DNA of 64,000 bases, taken from positions 10,433,042 to 10,497,041 of the forward strand of contig CM119265.1 in assembly GCA_051294375.1 (NCBI GenBank). Reading direction: 5' to 3'. The position numbers were made by a program, and so were the translations under genes. The notes below the pieces were generated by a model that saw only the letters and a program-made list of their open reading frames with translations, was not told the origin of the DNA and ran no database searches. Shown here piece by piece: positions 57,245 through 64,000 of this stretch (the stretch's first letter is position 1; each line of letters begins with the position of its first letter). This DNA comes from Paraspadella gotoi. Taxonomy: Eukaryota; Chaetognatha.

Positions 57245-58109
57245 AATGATTTGTGAAATTTTGGACAGTTTTTTGTGTGAAAGAAGGGAGAGAGAGAGAG
57301 AGGGCAAAGTTTCCAACACAGTAAAGAAAAGAATAATGGTCAAGTGGTGAGGATAGGTTAAGAATGAGGACAGATAGAGATTTTAGTTTTGAATAAGAAA
57401 TGAAATGGTCAGAGTGAGAGAGATAGGGAGAGAGAAAATAATAATACATTTCAAATGTACAACAAATAAAGTTTTAAACTAAATAAACAGGCATTAACAA
57501 TTAATTATTTAATAAATAAGTTTAAGTGAAGGTGAAAATGAAATGTGAAAGTGAGAAGATACATTTAGTGTAAAGGGTAAATTGTTAATAAAGTTAGAAA
57601 TTAAGAGTTAAGATAGAGCTCAAAGTGAGATGGCCCCCCTTGGTTTGGATAAATGAGAGGCTCGGGCGATGGGGCTGGGTCATTGGCGTGTCATTGGTTG
57701 AGAGGACAATTGAACCGAACATATTATTGTCGGGCTAGGGAAACCTCCTTGCGGAAACATTCCAAATGCTACTCGAATATCTCTTGGCCTGATACGCCTG
57801 CCAGCTGCCCTCTTCTCGCCTGCTGACGAGGTAGGCGGTTGTCAGTTCTTGCCGCTTTTGTATTATTATTTTCTCTCTCCCTGTCTCTCTCCCTCTCTCT
57901 TTCTCTCTCTCAATCTCTCTCACTGTGACCATTTCATTTTTTATTCAAAACTAAAATCTCTATCTGTCCTCATTCTTAACCTGTCCTCACCACTTGACCA
58001 CTATTCTTTCCAAACTCTGTGTTGGAAACTTTGCCCTATCTCTCTCTTTCGCTCTCTCTCTCTCTCTCCCTTCTTTCACACAAAAAACTGTCCAAAATTT
58101 CACAAATCA

Positions 58110-58160
58110 TTTGACACTGAAGAAGGCTAGCATCCAAAGCCGAAACATGTACGTTTTCTA
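58110..58160 (+). ncRNA. Hammerhead ribozyme motif, probably impaired
   Basis: Plus strand copy of the preceding motif in the other arm: CTGAAGA at 58117-58123, GAAAC at 58142-58146, then ATGTA. Stem II keeps 4 bp, but the first stem I pair is C-A because the base before CTGAAGA changed to A. Core bases intact. Confidence 0.5.
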
Positions 58161-58741
58161 TGAAAAATAAAATTCGTTGTGAACTAAAACCATTTTGCCT
58201 CAATACATATAACAACAAAAAAAGAAAGGTTATTACCACCACAAAACATAAGTAAATTATTCTCAATATTTGGTATATTCTTCCTTGGCATTGACTATTG
58301 CTTGCATTTGTGACAGTAAAATATTTTTCTACATATTTAACGCAGTTATTTTCAGCCCCAATGTTGATGTTGCGCATATTTCCCTTTTTTTTTAAGTTAT
58401 AATAACACTTTTTTGAACAAAAAAAAGTGCAAGGCTATTAGCATTACTAAATTAAAAAAAAAATAACTATTTAAAATAAAAATAAATTATTAAATATCAA
58501 AAATGGTAAAAAACTAAATATAATTTTTTTTACCATTTTTATTTAAAATAACAATATTTTTTTGCCTCTAACTTCTAAACGATTTGACTTATAAAAAAAT
58601 TTTAAAAAAATTACTGAAAAGAAATTTGATATAAATTTGGAAAAATTTTGATTTTTTTAAAATCATTTAAGTTTTCGAGTAGATATCCTTTATTAAAAAT
58701 GTGATATACTTTTTTCCTAGATAGTACAACAGAACGGCAAT

Positions 58742-60271
58742 TCATACTCGGTTGGTCTTAGAAAAATGGAGGACAGCGATTGAGGGAGTTTCCACGTTCC
58801 GGTTATGTTCCCAGCGACTGTTGTTGTTGTTGTTGATGTTGATGTTAGGAGCATGAAGAGAATTTTGAAAAGATAATCTAGTGGAAGAATCTGAACTCTC
58901 GATGTCTACGTCGTGGTCGACGTTCATCCTCGCGGTAGAAATCTCAAGGTCCAAGTCGTAGCTGAAGGCCGTCGGAATAAAGATTTGATTATGCAGCGGC
59001 TGCTCCAAAAACTTTCCGAAGCCGATCAGCGGTAAGACCAGAACGGCTCCGTCGACGGCGCCGTCCTCTGATCCGACGCCGAAATCCCAAAGCGGATCCG
59101 TGGCGACGCCAAAGTCGACGGTCGAAGTGCCATCGAAGGATCGGCGAAGAAACGCGCACAACTTTGTAAACATCTCGGCCAAATAAAGACGGAAAAAATC
59201 TGGCTTTGTCGTTGGATGAACGACAAAGACGGAGTTGGAAGAGGGGCCTCCGTCGCTTCTCAAGAGTTCGACCAAATGTTCCAAAGCTGCGTTTCCCGAT
59301 TTGACGCCGATCAGCGGACGGAGAAACTCTTTCACACGAATGCCGCTCTTAAAATATTTTCGGATGATCTCGTTGACGCGTTGAGCCTCCACAACGGGAG
59401 GAATAAAGCTCACGGAACTCGGTGAATTCATTGCTTCGAGGGGAATCAGTAATCCAACGCTCACAAGTCTTTTTAAATCTTCACACCGAATCACTTCAAC
59501 GGTCGTTTGACTATTAACAGATGAAGACAGATCAGAACTACACGTGTTTGTCAGAGAGGGACACTCTGATAGACCCAAAATGTCGACAATGTCCTCTCTA
59601 TCCGGAGACTCTGGAACCAACTCGGGTGAAGATGGGCGTTGATAACATATTGGACTGCGGCAGTTAACTCCGCCACTCGGCTCAAATAAGGCCTTCTCAG
59701 GCTCTCCTGGCTGTTCACTGTCTACAAAAATATGAGTAGATTCATCAGTCGATTCGTGTTCGCTGTTCTTGCCGTCAGGGCACTCCCCGTCGCCGTCAAA
59801 GTTTAAAGATGACTGAGTTTTCCGCGTCTTTGGTTCTGAAGAACGAGCGTATTTTATAGCCAGAATAACTTTAACTGTAGGATTGCGAGATTCGAAGACT
59901 TGCTTGCACTTTTCGGAGCAAAAGACTAAGCGCGTTAATTTCGAATCCGCGTTCGAAGCTTTTGCGGTGATTGGCGCGCAGGGAAAGTGAAAGTTGCGAC
60001 GACACTTGACGTTGGCGCAACTGCAACCACCGCGCTCTTTGCTGGAGCAAAATACGGATATCTTGCAGTTGACGGCGGAACAGTTTAACTTTTTGACGCG
60101 ATTGACCTCCTTCTGTACCATTTCTGGGTCCAAATTTTTATCGGACCGTTGACAAAAGTTGGACGAGTACTTGAGGCAATGATCGTGGGCGCGAATGAGG
60201 CATCCGTTGACCGGATGAAAAGTACGCATGGCGTCGAATCGTAAAAGACAAAAATCGCATCTTTCCTCCAT
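58742..60271 (-). CDS. Extended-PHD (PHF6/PHF11/G2E3-type) zinc-finger protein
   Basis: Single ORF of 509 residues. Residues ~5-135 form a C2HC zinc knuckle plus atypical PHD: CDFC..HDHC, then CSAVNC, CSSKERGGCSCANVKC, HFPC and 'LVFCSEKC', the extended PHD layout of PHF6, PHF11, G2E3 and KMT2 proteins. The remaining ~370 residues are acidic/Ser-rich, then a folded-looking part ('EIIRKYFKSGIRVKEFLRPL', 'LYLAEMFTKLCAFLRRSF') unlike any family I know. ePHDs bind nucleic acid or histones; this product is probably nuclear. A good acceptor (TTTTTATTTTCAG) lies ~27 bp before the ATG, so a 5' UTR intron or trans-splice site is possible. The 3' flank is a transposon. Confidence 0.72.
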   Translation of the reverse strand: MEERCDFCLLRFDAMRTFHPVNGCLIRAHDHCLKYSSNFCQRSDKNLDPEMVQKEVNRVKKLNCSAVNCKISVFCSSKERGGCSCANVKCRRNFHFPCAPITAKASNADSKLTRLVFCSEKCKQVFESRNPTVKVILAIKYARSSEPKTRKTQSSLNFDGDGECPDGKNSEHESTDESTHIFVDSEQPGEPEKALFEPSGGVNCRSPICYQRPSSPELVPESPDREDIVDILGLSECPSLTNTCSSDLSSSVNSQTTVEVIRCEDLKRLVSVGLLIPLEAMNSPSSVSFIPPVVEAQRVNEIIRKYFKSGIRVKEFLRPLIGVKSGNAALEHLVELLRSDGGPSSNSVFVVHPTTKPDFFRLYLAEMFTKLCAFLRRSFDGTSTVDFGVATDPLWDFGVGSEDGAVDGAVLVLPLIGFGKFLEQPLHNQIFIPTAFSYDLDLEISTARMNVDHDVDIESSDSSTRLSFQNSLHAPNININNNNNSRWEHNRNVETPSIAVLHFSKTNRV

Positions 60272-60535
60272 CCCGAGCGATGGGACTGTGCTGAAAATAA
60301 AAAAGTCAAAACAACCTTTAACAACAACAGCTGGAAATATTTGTTAATGTATTCCCTAACGACTAAATATATTCAACATCGTCCGTTCACTTCGAGCAAT
60401 TCCTTCATAGTTTCGTCTTTAGTGGAATTTCGACGGGAGATGATCGCCGCTCTTCTCTCTGGCCGGCGCCGGCGCCGACCGTTCTATCACGAAGGAAATC
60501 CACGTAATTATTCATTCTCCACTTCAACGTTTCGT

Positions 60536-63500
60536 TTAATTCCAGTTTCCAGTCTTCACTTCGACGCTCTCCACGATGCCCTCTCCCAAAATGGAGATGT
60601 CTTCCACCAACGCCTCCACGTCGAACTCCGTGGTCGACGGGATCATCTCGGTCCGTTCAAGATCCTCGATGACGTCGCCGGTCGAAGCCGAGGAAGAATT
60701 TAATACCGCGCGTCGCCCGGGCGCCGTTAACGTCGCCCGGTTCCACGGCGTCGGTTTCATAATTTCCGGGCGCCAAAGAACGCCAATGACGTCGCCGCCG
60801 TAAGGATCGTGGAAAAAGTGGCAAGTGTGGGAATAGCTGTCACGAAGGTCCTGAGTAAAAGAGAAAAATGGTAATTAGTGGCAAGTCATTTGTAACCCAA
60901 TTTTCTTCCCCCCAACAACTCGCCTTCAACAACCGTTGGGCAGGATCGAAATCGGAAACAGGTAAGAATCCTTTCTCCCGGGGATTCAAACTCGTCGTCA
61001 ATGCTTCGGGAGCCATCATGTCGTCAAGAGCTGAGCTACGACGAGGTATTCGGGTCTTCTTCAAGCGAACCAGAATGTTGAAGTCGTCAAGAGGTGGGCG
61101 AAAGGCTGACTTAAGATGTTCCACAGGAACTAAAGCTCGGCGCCCGTCTTCGCTCTCCAGTCGCTCGACGATGAGGCGCAGTGCCGCCTTGGCGACGGCG
61201 ATTAGCCGACCGAGAACGAACGGCGCCGGACGATCGAGGGTCCATTCGACGCCGGTTGTGTCGAAGGGAGTGCCAAGAACCAACGCCGCTCCGGAGCCGC
61301 CTTCCCGGCGCTCCCGCATTTTCTCCTCGAGCTCCGAACGGAGTCGTCGAAAATCGGATGGAGAGAGTTCGTCGTTAAAATTCAGGAGAATGGGAGTTGA
61401 CCTCCAGTCCCAAGTCGCAAGGAGGAGGAGGACGCGAAGAAACCCGGTTTGTGGGGAGACGGGGGCAGAAGAAAAGGGCTGTGGATGCAGAAACACGTAG
61501 CCGACTAACATCTCCAGCGCTACCTCCTCGAAAGACCCCGACAACATTTGCGACGCTACCCACCGCTTAAAAATTCGGCAAGACGCGGAAAATCCGGGAA
61601 ACTGAGCGTTGAGACCGTTGATGGCGCCGGCGATTTGCGGAAGACGAAAATGGCGCCGATGAAAGACGGAAGAGGGCAGTCTGTGAACTTCGAGCGGCGT
61701 CACGTTTTCCTCGGATCCCTTTGACAGTTGAGAGGAGTTGGATTCACGGCGTTTGAGGAGAGCCAATTCGCGTGGATGAACGACAGAGAGACAAAAGACG
61801 TAGCCGCCTTTCAAAACTTTAACGCAGTCAGTCGTCAAGGAGATGGAGAGACCCTTTTCGCGCAACGCACGGGCGATGGCGAGTAGAAAAGAGGATTTGA
61901 CGCGGGAGAAAGCGTGTAAATCTTCGGGCCATTTTCCGCTCAGTTCCAGAGTTAGTAAAACCTGAGGGAACCGAAATTCAAAGAAAATAGTTACTTATAA
62001 TTGTGTAACCGAAGCCTAAGTGAAAAAGCTTCTCCTCACCTCCAAACCAGGAACCCATTCGGGAACGCCGTCCTTTTCCTCTAACGGAATTCTCTCTCCG
62101 ACCTGCCCATCGAGTTTTGCCCCGCGCTTGCCCAAGTTAGCATCGCGATTCAGAATTCCCGTGACGGCGTTCGATTGTCCGTAAAAGGAGCGAAGCGGCG
62201 GAAAAGGGTCAGTGAGGCGGAAAACGGGCGCAATACCCTGCACGCCAGTCACCCGGAGAGGCAGCGAGGCGGCGGAGAGCTCGCGCAGGATCTTCGCGAG
62301 ATCGTCGAGGGCGGCGACGCAGGACGACTGCTGCTCCTCCCCGGTGCCAAGGCTGCCGTTCTTGGGGTCTTCAGCAGCAGCCTTGACTGCTTTGGACTTT
62401 GGCTTTTGGAATCGGAGCACCCGCTCGAGTTCGTCGTCTAGAAAAAATATCTTCTTGAAGCCGAAGTGCTTCTTGAGAAGACGAGAGGCGATGAAATGAG
62501 TCACGCTTCGTCGATGCACGACAAGGCGATTGGGATGCCACAAGACCGCCTCCAATATGGTGCCGTCTTTGAATCGTCGTGTTTCGCAAAGGTCTCCGTA
62601 AAATTCTCTGTAGGGGAAAAGAAATATTGAGGAAATACAAAACTCATCAAAAATCTTTTTATGTCGTTTCGCCGCAAATACGACTCACCACTCAGAGACT
62701 CCGGTTCTCTACCGGGAGACTCTGGAGCATAGGGTGATTTTAATTTAAATTTAAAACTTATCAACAATGAAACTTGTAAATGTTTCATACTCATTTAGTG
62801 GCGGGATCATATGTAATGCATGTAAACATTACACAATGTATACATAAAAGACTGCGGCGCAACACCTTATTTTTCTTTTTACCGAAATTCTTTAGCGGCT
62901 TTGAACTCTTCCGGAGAGGGTCCCTTCTCCATGACGACGGAATGATTTTCAGGGTTAAGATCAACGCCAAAGACGAGCTCCGATTGGTCGTGATTTGGTG
63001 GCGCGTCAGCCAATGGCCATCGTTGATGAGGAACGGGCAGAGCAACGATTTGGGTGGCGCGAGAACCGAAGCCTCGTTGGAGAACTTCAAGAATGGAGGC
63101 CGTGATTGAGGATAGGGATGAACCAGAGCGAGAGAACACGGATTCGAAGAGATTCTAAAAAATAGTATCCTAATTTTATTCTATAATTGTACAGATTAAC
63201 AAAGTCAGTTAAAATGTTTACCTTTTTCTGGAGGCAATTCTCCAGCTTCCCTTCGTCCCTCGTGTCTCGAACAACGACGAGACGATCGAATCTCGTGGCG
63301 CGAGGCAACGCGTGCAGGAAGATGGCGTCGAAGGCAGAGCGCGCGTGAGAAGATTCGTCGAGGCAAGCCAACGCGGCGCCGGATTCGTGAGACACGCGAC
63401 GCAAAAACTGGTGCGTAAGTTGAGGCGTCAAGTTGCAAAGACCGGCGCGGTCGAGAACGACGACGTCGAAAAGGGCGCCCAGTCGATCGAGTCGTTGAGA

Positions 63501-64000
63501 AGAGGGAAAGGGGTGAAGAGAAATCCCTGAAATGTTAAACGGTTAAATTATAAATTTTTTAAATTTTAATTTACAATTCTACAAATCTAAAAATGTATAA
63601 TTTGAACTCAGGAAACCGACCTTTCACAAAAGTCCCGTCGGAGAGGGCCAACAGCGTCTTGCGAAAAACGTGGAATCCGCTCAAGTCTTTGGAGACGGCG
63701 TTGACGACGACGAGATAAGCGACGAAGATGACGGCGACCTCGGGCGTCAAGGAACCAACGCCGATGTCAAGGCCGCGTTGTCGGAGGAATGTTTTTAACA
63801 ATATGACCCCGTCGATAAGATTGGGGGCTTTTCCTTGTGAAAGCAATTATTTAAATCGTAAGTTTCGAGGTCAAATAAAAATCCATTTTTCAACTCACCA
63901 TAAATTTCCGCTAAGAACTCTTCATTCCGTTGAAAAGTCAAGTCTCTTAGAATCGCGTTTTCGTAATGAGCCGCGTAGAGAATCTCCTTCTTCCCCTCGG
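60536..64000 (-). CDS. NOL6: NOL6 (Utp22/Nrap), small-subunit processome protein, C-terminal part
   Basis: Exons 64000-63899 (incomplete), 63833-63621, 63526-63222, 63154-62883, 62607-62040, 61961-60924 and 60850-60536 join in frame. They align with the C-terminal two thirds of NOL6, for example 'FLRQRGLDIGVGSLTPEVAV', 'KEFREFYGDLCETRRFKDGT', 'VEHLKSAFRPPLDDFNILVR', 'GGDVIGVLWRPEIMKPTPWN' and the closing 'DISILGEGIVESVEVKTGNW'. NOL6/Utp22 is a catalytically dead nucleotidyltransferase-fold scaffold of the nucleolar SSU processome, needed for 18S rRNA maturation. The last intron has a GC donor (GCGAGT at 60923). The N-terminal exons are beyond the right edge. Confidence 0.95.

Larger units (their letters stand above)
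57168..58198. mobile_element. Foldback Penelope-like element with two hammerhead motifs
   Basis: Inverted arms of ~280-350 bp (57168-57450 and 57850-58198) begin AGGTAAAATGGTTTTAGTTC and contain, from the outside in, TCGTTGTGAAC-type tail, a hammerhead motif, ~60 bp, a CT microsatellite and ACCATTTCATT..CAAAACTAAAATCTC. The middle ~400 bp is unrelated. Inverted or partial LTR-like repeats carrying hammerheads are a Penelope trait. No reverse transcriptase or GIY-YIG ORF is seen. Confidence 0.7.
57096..58724. mobile_element. TA-flanked DNA transposon (CTATCTAGG family), copy 2, with nested foldback
   Basis: Inverted ends CTATCTAGGAGAAAAGTATA and ATATACTTTTTTCCTAGATAG-like sequence flanked by TA (57094-57095, 58725-58726). 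Length 1629 bp; removing the ~1030-bp nested insertion (57168-58198) leaves ~599 bp, exactly the length of copy 1 at 21205-21803. It ends ~17 bp past the stop codon of the ePHD gene. Confidence 0.83.

Overview
This window comes from a eukaryote with spliced genes, almost certainly a compact-genome invertebrate animal. The gene set is metazoan: SPIDR, a Rab11-FIP, SMARCAL1 with one HARP domain, an animal-type separase, DNPEP and MIF4GD. Most introns are 60-150 nt with GT-AG ends and most intergenic gaps are 150-600 nt. A gene-dense basal animal such as a sponge is plausible, but I cannot assign a taxon from the sequence. A 10-N assembly gap lies at 41676-41685.

I find 17 genes, and all of them are on the minus strand. 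From right to left (5' to 3' along the minus strand) they are: NOL6 (5' end off the right edge), an ePHD zinc-finger protein, SMARCAL1, methionine adenosyltransferase, DNPH1, SPIDR, aspartyl aminopeptidase DNPEP, a single-exon coiled-coil protein, a MIF4GD-like protein, an aldo-keto reductase, the HAD hydrolase HDHD5, a 20-exon separase, a 734-residue orphan, galactose mutarotase, a PRDX6-type peroxiredoxin without its catalytic cysteine, a Rab11-FIP-like coiled-coil protein, and the N-terminal part of TMEM120 (3' end off the left edge). I built exon models by hand; for separase, SMARCAL1, SPIDR, DNPEP, MAT, GALM, PRDX6, AKR, DNPH1 and the Rab11-FIP the exons join into one open frame. Plus-strand ORFs are shadows or repeats.

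The non-coding space is rich in mobile elements, many nested. Two short DNA-transposon families with TA target sites each have two full-length copies, and in each family one copy carries a younger insertion. Several tRNA-derived SINEs, a family of GA-rich composite retroposons, retroposon tails ending in a terminal hairpin, a 326-bp tandem repeat, minisatellites and a long polypurine tract are also present.

The most notable signals are: (1) a family of elements carrying minimal type-I hammerhead ribozymes, as in Penelope-like retroelements, with four copies, two of them apparently intact; (2) the PRDX6 homologue with Cys to Ala at the peroxidatic site, an altered phospholipase site and a new Cys-x-Cys-Cys tail; (3) 17 consecutive genes on one strand with very short spacers, which raises the question of polycistronic transcription or trans-splicing; (4) transposon ends lying within a few bases of splice donors or a stop codon.
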